Notes: generated by a model not told the origin, from the sequence alone. 6,716 bases of DNA from Sedimenticola sp. (GCA_027038775.1 JALWGP010000391.1:1-6716), one strand, 5' to 3'; positions 1 to 6,716 are shown, counted from the first letter of the stretch. Made by a program: numbers and translations.

Positions 1-753
1 GTTGTGCTGGCGCTGGCCGGCCATGACCCCTCCGGCGGCGCCGGCATCCAGGCCGACATCGAGACGATCCACGCTCAGGGGTGCCACGCCACCACCGCCA
101 TCACCTGCCTCACGGTGCAGGACAGCCGTTGCGTGTACGCCGTGCAGCCGGTGGCGCCCGACCTCCTCCTGCGCCAAGCGCGTTGCGTGCTCGAAGACCT
201 GGAACCCGCGGCGATCAAGATCGGCCTGGTGCCCGACCCCGGCCTCGCCACCACCATCGAGGCGCTCCTGCGGGAGGCCGAGGGCATCCCCGTGGTGCTG
301 GACCCGGTGCTCCACGCCGGCGGCGGCGGCACCCTGAGCGCGGCGGAAACCCTCGCCCCCCTGCTCTCCTGCTGCACCCTGGCCACCCCCAACCGCCGGG
401 AGGCCCGCCTGCTGGGCGGGGCCAGGGAGATCGACGAGGCGGCGCGGCGGATCCTGGAGCAGGGCTGCGGTGCCGTCCTGGTCACCGGCGCCGACGAGGC
501 CTCCACCGACCGGGTGGTCAACACCCTCTACCGCGACGCGGAGACCCTCCACTGGCAGTGGCCGCGGCTGGCCGGCGGCTACCACGGCTCGGGCTGCACC
601 CTGGCCTCGGCCATCGCCGCGCGGTTGGCGCTGGGCGAACCACTGGCAGAAGCGGTGGCGCGGGCGCAGCACTACACCCTGGAGAGCCTGCGCAGGGCCA
701 TCCCCCCCGGCCGGGGCCAGGCCCTGCCACGGCGCATCCTGCCCGCCGGCTGA
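1..753 (+). CDS. thiD: Hydroxymethylpyrimidine/phosphomethylpyrimidine kinase (5' partial)
   Basis: ThiD phosphorylates 4-amino-5-hydroxymethyl-2-methylpyrimidine (HMP) and then HMP-P, giving the HMP-PP that ThiE uses; it is a cytosolic ribokinase-fold enzyme. The reading frame is open from the first base and ends in TGA at 751-753. The first visible residues, VVLALAGHDPSGGAGIQAD, are the family's N-terminal substrate-binding signature, so only a few residues should lie outside the window. A GTG at position 4 could be read as a start, but in this family a short beta-strand normally begins slightly earlier, so I treat the gene as running in from the left. Near the C-terminus, YHGSGCTLASAIA is the anion-hole and catalytic loop, with its cysteine codon at 595-597. 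About 250 residues are visible, close to the usual full length. No fused domain is seen. Downstream thiE follows after 10 nt, which supports co-transcription. Confidence 0.95.
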   Translation, partial: VVLALAGHDPSGGAGIQADIETIHAQGCHATTAITCLTVQDSRCVYAVQPVAPDLLLRQARCVLEDLEPAAIKIGLVPDPGLATTIEALLREAEGIPVVLDPVLHAGGGGTLSAAETLAPLLSCCTLATPNRREARLLGGAREIDEAARRILEQGCGAVLVTGADEASTDRVVNTLYRDAETLHWQWPRLAGGYHGSGCTLASAIAARLALGEPLAEAVARAQHYTLESLRRAIPPGRGQALPRRILPAG

Positions 754-763
754 GGAAGGAAGG

Positions 764-1386
764 ATGCGCGGACTCTACGCCATCACCCCGGAGGGACTCC
801 ATGGAGCAACCCTGGTGGAGGCCGCCGCCCAGGCACTGGCCGGCGGCGCAAGGGTGCTCCAGTACCGCGACAAGAGCGGCGACCGGGCCCGCCGCCTGGC
901 CGACGCCACCGCGCTGTGCGGCCTCTGCCGGACCCACGGCGCGCTCTTCATCGTCAACGACGACCTGGAACTGGCACGCGCCTGCGGCGCCCACGGCGTC
1001 CACCTGGGCCGGGAGGACGCCACCCCGGAGGAGGCCCGCGCCCTGCTCGGCGAGGCGGCCCTCGTCGGCCTCTCCTGCTATGACGAGTGGGAACGGGCCC
1101 TGCAGGCCGCATCGGCCGGCGCCGACTACATCGCCTTCGGCGCCTTCTACCCCTCCCCCACCAAGCCCGGCGCGGTACGCGCCGGCCCGGAGCTGCTGCG
1201 GCGCGCACGGCGCGAGCTGGGGCTGCCGGTGGTTGCCATCGGCGGCATAACGGCCGAAAATGCCCAGCCATTGATCGAGGCCGGCGCCGACATGGTGGCC
1301 GTCATCCAGGGGCTCTTCGCCCGGCCCGACATTCGCGCCGCGGCGCGCCGGATCTCCGCCCTGTTCGAACCATCCCGAGGAGCGTC

Positions 1387-1390
<4 letters not shown>
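764..1390 (+). CDS. thiE: Thiamine phosphate synthase
   Basis: ThiE joins HMP-PP to the thiazole phosphate to form thiamine phosphate. It is a cytosolic TIM-barrel enzyme, here 208 residues, a normal length. Visible motifs are QYRDK at residues 33-37 (pyrimidine-pyrophosphate site), IVNDD at 63-67 (Mg-binding acidic pair), GVHLGRED at 78-85, PSPTKPG at 130-136 (the loop that closes over the pyrophosphate) and AIGGI at 158-162. The ATG at 764 is preceded immediately by a purine-rich GAGGAAGGAAGG tract that also covers the thiD stop, so this start is preferred over in-frame ATGs far upstream inside thiD. The stop overlaps the hemL start as ATGA at 1387-1390, which suggests translational coupling. 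Substrate supply from the adjacent thiD supports the assignment. Confidence 0.95.
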
Positions 1391-2670
<1,280 letters not shown>

Positions 2671-2694
2671 ATGATCGGCCCGGGAGACTGCAAG

Positions 2695-2800
2695 CCCTGT
2701 TCCGGGGCGTGATGGCAGCACGTCCGAGGCCAGGGATGGCCGAGGCCGGGCGCACGGGGATGTGCTCGTAGCGGTCCTGCCATCACGCCCCGGAACAGGG
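2695..2800 (+). repeat. 106-bp palindromic element: perfect 24-bp inverted repeat around a 58-nt core
   Basis: The left arm (2695-2718) begins CCCTGTTCCGGGGCG. The right arm (2777-2800) ends CGCCCCGGAACAGGG and is the exact reverse complement over all 24 positions. Pairing stops on both sides: a G at 2694 faces T at 2801, and C at 2719 faces C at 2776. The element lies in the gap between hemL (stop at 2670) and the DedA-type gene (start at 2829). As RNA it would form a very stable stem. No run of U follows the right arm, so it is not a textbook intrinsic terminator, although it could still block 3' exonucleases or act with Rho. No convincing target-site duplication flanks the arms. It could instead be a REP/MITE-like dispersed palindrome. 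The repeat itself is read directly; its role is unknown. Confidence 0.9.
2724..2776 (+). ncRNA. Candidate structured RNA core with two GGGAT-loop hairpins
   Basis: Inside the 24-bp stem, the + strand can fold into two hairpins. Hairpin A pairs GGCC (2728-2731) with GGCC (2738-2741) around loop AGGGAT, whose first A and last T can also pair. It is flanked on both sides by GA (2726-2727 and 2742-2743), positioned to form tandem G-A pairs, with CC and GG outside them. Hairpin B pairs GCAC (2752-2755) with GTGC (2762-2765) around loop GGGGAT. An alternative helix, GGCCG (2744-2748) with CGGTC (2772-2776, one G-U), would enclose hairpin B and compete for the GG next to hairpin A. Both loops show GGA between stem strands, the form favoured by CsrA/RsmA proteins. 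The pairing is visible; a functional RNA is inferred. The loops are on the + strand only, so a transcript reading out of hemL would carry them. Confidence 0.45.
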
Positions 2801-2816
2801 TGAACACCGTCCAATC

Positions 2817-2821
2817 AGGGG
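2817..2821 (+). promoter_or_regulatory. Shine-Dalgarno sequence supporting a TTG start
   Basis: AGGGG at 2817-2821 sits 7 nt before the TTG at 2829. It is the best ribosome-binding site near the beginning of the DedA-type reading frame. The first in-frame ATG lies 25 codons further in, within the first hydrophobic segment, and would remove the amphipathic N-terminus. This favours TTG as the real start. Confidence 0.5.
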
Positions 2822-2828
2822 TACGTCG

Positions 2829-4793
2829 TTGGCTGAAATTTTCCAGCAACTTCTCCACTGGGTCGAAGCCAACCCCGGCTGGGCGGGCGCCGTGGTCTTT
2901 CTCATGGCCTTCGCCGAGTCCATGGCCATCGTCGGCATGGTGGTGCCCGGGGTGGCCATCCTCTTCACCGTGGGCGCCCTCATCGGCGCCGGCGCCCTGG
3001 ACTTCTGGCAGATGGTGGCCTGGGCGGTGGTGGGCGCCATCCTCGGCGACGGACTGAGCTTCTGGCTGGGCCGTCGCTACCGCCACCAGCTCACCCGCCT
3101 CTGGCCCTTCAACCGCCATCCCGAGACCCTGCACCGGGGCATCGCCTTCTTCGAGAAATACGGCGGCAAGAGCGTGGTCATCGGCCGCTTCTTCGGCCCC
3201 GTGCGGGCAGTGATCCCCCTGGTGGCAGGCATGATGCAGATGGCACCGGGCCGCTTCCTCTTCGCCAACGTCCTCTCCGCCCTCGGCTGGGCCCCCGCCT
3301 ACCTGCTGCCCGGCATGGCCTTCGGCGCCTCCCTGGAGCTGGCCTCGGAGGTGGCCCTGCGCCTGGTGCTGCTGCTGGTGGTGCTGTTGGCCAGCCTCTG
3401 GTTCCTGGGCTGGTTCTCCCACCGTCTCTTCCTGTGGCTGCAGCCCAGGGGGCGGGAGCTGGTGCAGAGGGTGCTGCTGCTGGGCGAACGCCATCCCGGG
3501 CTGAGGCAGATCGCCGGCGCCCTGGGCGACCCCGGGCACCCGGAATCGCGGGGCCTTGCCATGCTGGCCGGCCTGCTGGTGCTCACCAGTGCCCTGCTGG
3601 TGTTGCTGACGCTGATCCCCGAGCGCCCCCTGCTGCTGGCGGACAGCGCCCTGCACCTTGGCCTGGACCAGCTGCACAACGACACCGGCAACCGCATCAT
3701 GCTGGCGCTCTCGGCCATGGCCAGCGCCGGCACCACCCTGGCCATGATGTTCGCCCTGTGGCTGCTCTTCACCGGCTTCGGGCTGAAGCAGGCCTCCCGC
3801 CACTGGCTGGCGGGCACCGCCTTCGCCTGGCTGGTGAGCCTGGCGCTGGAGTACTTCCTGCGCCGTAACCTCGACCTGCTGGGCGTCCTGCCCGACTTCT
3901 ACGTGCTGCGCGCCGCCGTCTTCTTCGGCCTCGCCGCTGTGCTGACCGCCACCCCCGTGCCCCATCCCCGGCGCTGGCTGGTCTATTCCGGGGCCACGAT
4001 CCTGATCATGACCGTGGTGCTGGCCCAGCTCTACCTCGGCTCCACGCTGCCCGCGGTGCTGCACGCCCTCGGTGGCGGGCTCATCTGGGTCACCGCCCTG
4101 GGCATGGCCTACCGCACCCACGGCAGGGGCGAACCCCTGGCGCGCAGGCACGCCTTCACCATCGCGGGCGTCACCCTGCTGCTGGCCCTGGCCACCGCCT
4201 TCACCACGCCAGGACCTCCGCCCGAGGCTTCCCGCACCCCCTTCCGGGGGACCTTCCCCCAGCAGCAGTGGTGGCAGGCGGCGCTGGAGCGGCTGCCCGC
4301 CTGGCGCAGCGACGTCTTCGACAAGAGCCGCTACCCCCTCAACCTCCACTACGCCGGTACGCTGGGAAAGCTCCAGGCCGAACTCGACAAACGGGGATGG
4401 AAGGCGGTTCCGCCCGCCTCGGGCCTGGAGTGGCTGCGCCTGCTGGCCACCTCCACGCCGCTGGAGACGCTGCCGGTACTGCCGCACAGCCACGAGGGTG
4501 CGCTGGCGACACGGCGCTTCATGAAGCCCCTGGACCCGGACCGGCGGCTGGTGATCTATCTCTGGCCCAGCGGCTACCTGCTCGACGGAACGGGGTTGCC
4601 GGTCTGGATCGGCGAAGTAACCCTGCAGCGGCGCCACGAGTGGTTCGCCCTGCTGGTCTACCCGCGCAGCCAGGGTTCCGGAAAGGAGGCGCTGGACCTG
4701 CTGGAGAAGGATCTCAAGGGCAGCGGCCTGCGCCTGCGCAGGATGCGCGACGGCACCCTGATGCAGTTGGCAGAACCCGCGGCGGGGGAATGA
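2829..4793 (+). CDS. DedA / degenerate PAP2 / LssY-type C-terminal three-domain membrane protein
   Basis: This is an inner-membrane protein of 654 residues with about ten or more hydrophobic segments. Residues 1-170 are a DedA (VTT/SNARE-associated) domain, with a hydrophobic re-entrant-like segment at 20-55, GDGLSFWLGRR at 73-83 and GRFFGPVRAVIPLVAG at 119-134, which holds the conserved arginine pair R120/R126. DedA proteins act in lipid transport and envelope homeostasis. Residues about 245-430 match the PAP2 membrane phosphatase pattern in length and hydrophobicity. However, the positions expected to read KxxxxxxRP, PSGH and SRxxxxxHxxxD read ALEYFLRRN, PDFY (355-358) and AQLYLGSTLPAV (399-410), so the catalytic residues look absent. 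Residues about 478-654 resemble the soluble LssY C-terminal domain (WWQ, PLNLHYAG, LPVLPHSHEG, YLWP). Genes annotated as DedA/PAP2 fusions with this order are known; loss of the active site is the oddity. The TTG start is chosen from its upstream AGGGG. Substrate unknown. Confidence 0.85.
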   Translation: MAEIFQQLLHWVEANPGWAGAVVFLMAFAESMAIVGMVVPGVAILFTVGALIGAGALDFWQMVAWAVVGAILGDGLSFWLGRRYRHQLTRLWPFNRHPETLHRGIAFFEKYGGKSVVIGRFFGPVRAVIPLVAGMMQMAPGRFLFANVLSALGWAPAYLLPGMAFGASLELASEVALRLVLLLVVLLASLWFLGWFSHRLFLWLQPRGRELVQRVLLLGERHPGLRQIAGALGDPGHPESRGLAMLAGLLVLTSALLVLLTLIPERPLLLADSALHLGLDQLHNDTGNRIMLALSAMASAGTTLAMMFALWLLFTGFGLKQASRHWLAGTAFAWLVSLALEYFLRRNLDLLGVLPDFYVLRAAVFFGLAAVLTATPVPHPRRWLVYSGATILIMTVVLAQLYLGSTLPAVLHALGGGLIWVTALGMAYRTHGRGEPLARRHAFTIAGVTLLLALATAFTTPGPPPEASRTPFRGTFPQQQWWQAALERLPAWRSDVFDKSRYPLNLHYAGTLGKLQAELDKRGWKAVPPASGLEWLRLLATSTPLETLPVLPHSHEGALATRRFMKPLDPDRRLVIYLWPSGYLLDGTGLPVWIGEVTLQRRHEWFALLVYPRSQGSGKEALDLLEKDLKGSGLRLRRMRDGTLMQLAEPAAGE

Positions 4794-4841
4794 AGGCACC
4801 TGGCAAACTGGTGGCGATTTCACATTTTCGTGCCCCGCGGG

Positions 4842-4870
4842 TAGCCAGTGCCGACGGCCTTGCTTTAAAT
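4842..4870 (+). promoter_or_regulatory. Weak sigma-70-like promoter candidate for the response regulator
   Basis: The 105-nt gap at 4794-4898 is noticeably richer in A/T than the genes around it. TAGCCA (4842-4847), 17 nt, then TTAAAT (4865-4870) matches the -35 and -10 consensus at four of six positions each. It is plausible only because of its place and the local AT content. The gene may instead be read from upstream. Confidence 0.2.
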
Positions 4871-4884
4871 AGGAATCGAGTATC

Positions 4885-4893
4885 ACAAGGAGG
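4885..4893 (+). promoter_or_regulatory. Strong Shine-Dalgarno sequence overlapping an ACAAGGA motif
   Basis: AAGGAGG at 4887-4893 lies 5 nt before the ATG at 4899 and fixes that start for the response regulator. With the two bases before it, it reads ACAAGGA (4885-4891), the core of the CsrA/RsmA binding consensus (ACARGGA). A second GGA occurs upstream in ATAGGAAT (4869-4876). The ribosome-binding role is well supported. CsrA binding is only possible, since any AC before a good Shine-Dalgarno sequence creates this motif and I see no clear hairpin around it. Confidence 0.8.
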
Positions 4894-4898
4894 CAGAG

Positions 4899-5834
4899 AT
4901 GAAAGCACTGTTGGTTGACGACTCCAAGGCGGCCCGCTTTGCCATGGGCAAGCTGCTCAAGGACCAGGGACTGGAGGTCGAGATGGCCGCGTCGGGGGAA
5001 GAGGCGCTGGACAAGATCGCCACGGAACCCATCAACATCGTCTTCATGGACCAGTCCATGCCCGGTATGGGCGGCATCGCCGCCACGCGCGCCATCACCA
5101 GCAACGAGAAGACCGCCCATATCCCGGTGGTGCTCTGCACCGGCAACGAGGGCGAGAAGCTGGAGCAGATGGCCGCCGAGGCGGGCGCCATCGGCGTACT
5201 CACCAAGCCTCCGAGGGAAGAGCAACTGAAGCAGGTGCTCTCCAGCATCAGCGTGGAAGAGATCGTACCGGCCATCGAGGAGATCGAGGAGCAGGAGGCC
5301 GGGGCGGCCCCCGGCGTGGAGATGGACGCCGTCCTGGCCGAGGTGGACAAGCTGGTGGAGGGCGTGCGCCGACAGCTCAGGGAAGTGGACCAGGCGCTGC
5401 AGCAGCGCATCGAGGAGATCTCCCGCGCCGCGGAGCAGGGCCTGCAGCCGCTGCAGGCGGCGCTGGACAAGCTGGACGACCGGGTCGCGGAAAAGGTCAA
5501 GGAGCAGATGACCGTGGATTCGAGCAACCAGCGCATCCAGCTGGAAGCCCTTCGCCAGCAGGTCAATGCCGGCCTGGACGAGATGGAGGAGCGCGAGGAG
5601 CGCCTGCGCGAGACCATCCTGCGCGAGGCGCAGGAGCAGATCCTCGCTCTCGTGGACCGCAAGATCGCGCTGCTCAAGGAGAACATGATCGAATCCCAGG
5701 AGGAGATCCAGACTCGCATGGCCGCCCTGGAGGCCCGCACCGCCGGCATTGGGAAAGGGCTCCTGGGCAAGGCGGCGCTCATCTCGGTGCTGGCCGCCGC
5801 CGCGGCCTTCGCCGCCGCCTTCTTCCTGGGCTGA
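4899..5834 (+). CDS. Tail-anchored response regulator: receiver domain, coiled coil, C-terminal membrane helix
   Basis: The protein has 311 residues. Residues 1-120 form a CheY-like receiver: D7 and D8 (metal-binding acidic pair), D51 in FMDQSMPGMGG (phospho-acceptor), T81 in LCTGN (switch threonine) and K103 in LTKPP. All key residues are present, so phosphorylation by a histidine kinase is expected. Residues 121-140 are an acidic Glu/Ile linker. Residues about 141-282 are highly charged, rich in Glu, Gln, Leu and Arg, with heptad-like spacing, and probably form a long coiled coil. Residues about 286-310 (GKGLLGKAALISVLAAAAAFAAAFFLG) are one hydrophobic helix preceded by lysines and end the protein, which fits a tail anchor with the receiver in the cytoplasm. 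No DNA-binding, GGDEF, EAL or methyl-accepting output domain is visible. No kinase gene is nearby. The partner is unknown; signalling through protein-protein contact or oligomerisation at the membrane is my inference. Confidence 0.85.
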   Translation: MKALLVDDSKAARFAMGKLLKDQGLEVEMAASGEEALDKIATEPINIVFMDQSMPGMGGIAATRAITSNEKTAHIPVVLCTGNEGEKLEQMAAEAGAIGVLTKPPREEQLKQVLSSISVEEIVPAIEEIEEQEAGAAPGVEMDAVLAEVDKLVEGVRRQLREVDQALQQRIEEISRAAEQGLQPLQAALDKLDDRVAEKVKEQMTVDSSNQRIQLEALRQQVNAGLDEMEEREERLRETILREAQEQILALVDRKIALLKENMIESQEEIQTRMAALEARTAGIGKGLLGKAALISVLAAAAAFAAAFFLG

Positions 5835-6443
5835 TCAGCCCTCCCCCCACCTGGGCATCAGGTGGTGGGCCACCTCCAGGTGGTCCAGGATCCGCGCCAC
5901 CACGAAATCCACCAGTGCCTCCACCCCCTGCGGGCGGTGGTAGAAACCAGGGTTGGCCGGCAGGATCACCGCGCCCGCCCGGCTCAGCTTGAGCATGTTT
6001 TCCAGGTGGATGGCCGAGAAGGGCGTCTCGCGCACCACCAGGATCAGCCTGCGCCGCTCCTTCAGCGCCACATCGGCGGCGCGGTCGATGAGGTCCTCGC
6101 AGATGCCCTGGGCCACCGAGGCGAGGGTGCCGGTGGTGCAGGGACAGATCACCAGCGCCTCCGGCGGGTTGGAACCGCTGGCCACCGGCGCCGTCCACTG
6201 TTGCCGTCCGAAGACCCTCAGCCGCCCCGGCTCCGCCCCCAGGCGCTCGCCCAGCAGCCGCTCGGCCTCCTCCGGCCGCGAGGGAAGTTCCAGGTCGGCC
6301 TCCATGGCCGCCACCACCTGCGCCGCCTGCGAATAGAGCAGCTGCACCTCACAACCGGCCTCCAGCAGGCACTCCACCAGGCGCAGCCCGTACTGGATGC
6401 CCGAGGCGCCGGTGAGGGCCACGGCAATGGGCCGCCGGCTCAC
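5835..6443 (-). CDS. ubiX: Flavin prenyltransferase UbiX
   Basis: UbiX attaches dimethylallyl to FMN, making the prenylated flavin needed by the decarboxylase UbiD in ubiquinone synthesis; it is a soluble dodecameric flavoprotein. The 202-residue length is normal. Visible motifs are TGASG (11-15, FMN phosphate), a glutamate at 48, VICPCTTGTLASVAQG (98-113), K128 in ALKERR, E139 in VRETPFS, IHLENMLKLS (145-154), PANPGFYHRPQ (162-172, with Y168) and R184. From memory of Pseudomonas UbiX, these correspond to its FMN and dimethylallyl-phosphate residues, shifted by one. The start is GTG at 6443, with GGAGG (6451-6455 on the + strand as CCTCC) 7 nt upstream. It overlaps the mpl stop as GTGA. A Pad-type paralogue is less likely given the close ubiquinone-type match and housekeeping neighbours. 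Confidence 0.96.
   Translation of the reverse strand: MSRRPIAVALTGASGIQYGLRLVECLLEAGCEVQLLYSQAAQVVAAMEADLELPSRPEEAERLLGERLGAEPGRLRVFGRQQWTAPVASGSNPPEALVICPCTTGTLASVAQGICEDLIDRAADVALKERRRLILVVRETPFSAIHLENMLKLSRAGAVILPANPGFYHRPQGVEALVDFVVARILDHLEVAHHLMPRWGEG
5847..5883. repeat. Two adjacent hairpins at the convergent gene junction
   Basis: CCACCTG (5847-5853) pairs with CAGGTGG (5859-5865) around GGCAT. CCACCT (5870-5875) pairs with AGGTGG (5878-5883) around CC. The arms of the two hairpins are also complementary to each other, so alternative folds exist. The stretch lies inside the 3' end of ubiX, 13 nt past the stop of the response-regulator gene. It could slow transcription leaving that gene, but no T-run follows on either strand. 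It may simply reflect the codons for the ubiX C-terminus (HLEVAHHLMPRW). Confidence 0.3.
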
Positions 6444-6716
6444 GACCGCGCCTCCAGCGCCTCGAGGATACGCGCGTGGACGTTCTCGAAGCCGCCGTTG
6501 CTCATCACCAGCACGCTGTCACCCTCGGCGGCGGCCTCGGCCACCGCCTCCACCAGCGCCCCGGTCTCTCCGAAGATGCGGCAGCGCCCACCCAGCGGCG
6601 CCATCACCGCGCCGGCATCCCACTCCAGCGCCGGCGGGGCGAAGAGCAGCACCTGGTCGGCCTGCGCCAGCGACCCGGGCAGCGCCTGCGCGTGGACGCC
6701 GGCGCGCATGGTGTTG
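6440..6716 (-). CDS. mpl: UDP-N-acetylmuramate:L-Ala-gamma-D-Glu-meso-DAP ligase, C-terminal part (5' partial)
   Basis: Mpl reattaches the recycled murein tripeptide L-Ala-gamma-D-Glu-meso-DAP to UDP-MurNAc in peptidoglycan recycling. It is a cytosolic Mur-ligase family enzyme of roughly 450 residues. Only the last 91 residues are in the window, and the frame stays open to the right edge. The visible part begins NTMRAGVHAQALPGSLA, continues ADQVLLFAPPALEWD, and ends VLVMSNGGFENVHARILEAL. The SNGGF segment and the order of these blocks are characteristic of the Mpl C-terminal domain and help separate it from MurC. The ATG at 6707-6709 is an internal methionine, not a start. The stop (6440-6442) overlaps the ubiX GTG as GTGA, so the two genes are probably translated together. 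The missing 5' part holds the ATP-binding centre and cannot be judged here. Confidence 0.9.
   Translation of the reverse strand, partial: NTMRAGVHAQALPGSLAQADQVLLFAPPALEWDAGAVMAPLGGRCRIFGETGALVEAVAEAAAEGDSVLVMSNGGFENVHARILEALEARS

Noticed and set aside
1087..1386. An N-terminal extension of hemL upstream of 1387
   Set aside because: The frame is open upstream, but that part overlaps thiE in another frame and translates to arginine-rich nonsense. The ATG at 1387 has a proper Shine-Dalgarno sequence and gives the usual protein length.
2777..2800. The right arm of the inverted repeat as the 3' half of a classical intrinsic terminator for hemL
   Set aside because: The stem is strong, but the sequence after it (TGAACACC) has no U-tract, and the 58-nt core is too large for a terminator loop. 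A non-classical termination role remains possible.
2692..2804. The palindromic element as an insertion sequence remnant or MITE with target-site duplication
   Set aside because: The flanks (CTGCAAG on the left, TGAACAC on the right) show no convincing direct repeat, and there is no transposase remnant. A genome-wide copy search would be needed to revive this.
4849..4867. A sigma-54 promoter before the response regulator
   Set aside because: TTGCTTTA fits the -12 box, but at the correct spacing the -24 box reads TGCCGA instead of TGGCAC, so one of the nearly invariant GG bases is lost.
6440..6709. A stand-alone small gene of 89 codons at the right edge
   Set aside because: The residues before its first methionine remain in frame to the window end and match Mpl (NTMRAGVH), so it is the 3' end of a longer gene.

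Overview
The window is about 6.7 kb of GC-rich DNA, probably from the chromosome of a gammaproteobacterium. The gene order thiD-thiE-hemL, the mpl-ubiX pair, and UbiX and HemL sequences that resemble Pseudomonas proteins as I remember them all point that way. The high GC and strong preference for G/C at third codon positions would fit Ectothiorhodospiraceae/Chromatiales relatives, but that narrower placement is a guess. I see no tRNA, rRNA, CRISPR array, transposase or phage gene.

Bases 1-2670 (+ strand) are a compact cofactor block. It holds the 3' part of thiD (HMP/HMP-P kinase), then thiE (thiamine phosphate synthase) and hemL (glutamate-1-semialdehyde aminomutase). thiE starts 10 nt after the thiD stop, and thiE and hemL overlap in an ATGA, so the three are probably translated from one message. 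The link between thiamine and tetrapyrrole synthesis is positional rather than biochemical.

Bases 2671-2828 are non-coding and hold a striking structured element. A perfect 24-bp inverted repeat encloses 58 nt that can fold into two small hairpins, with loops AGGGAT and GGGGAT. It looks like a dispersed structured-RNA or palindromic repeat and begins 25 nt after the hemL stop.

Bases 2829-4793 (+) encode a 654-residue membrane protein made of a DedA domain, a PAP2-like domain and an LssY-type C-terminal domain. The PAP2-like part keeps the fold's sequence pattern but appears to have lost the expected catalytic residues at all three motifs.

Bases 4899-5834 (+) encode a response regulator with a canonical receiver domain, a long charged coiled coil and a C-terminal membrane anchor. 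It has no DNA-binding or enzymatic output domain that I can see. A 105-nt, relatively AT-rich leader with a strong Shine-Dalgarno sequence precedes it.

Bases 5835-6716 (- strand) hold ubiX (flavin prenyltransferase, for ubiquinone synthesis) and the 3' end of mpl (murein tripeptide ligase, for peptidoglycan recycling), joined by a GTGA overlap. The + and - blocks converge with no gap: the two stop codons form the palindrome TGATCA.

Most of the window is ordinary housekeeping sequence. The three points that go beyond routine annotation are the 106-bp palindromic element, the apparently dead PAP2 domain, and the tail-anchored receiver/coiled-coil protein.
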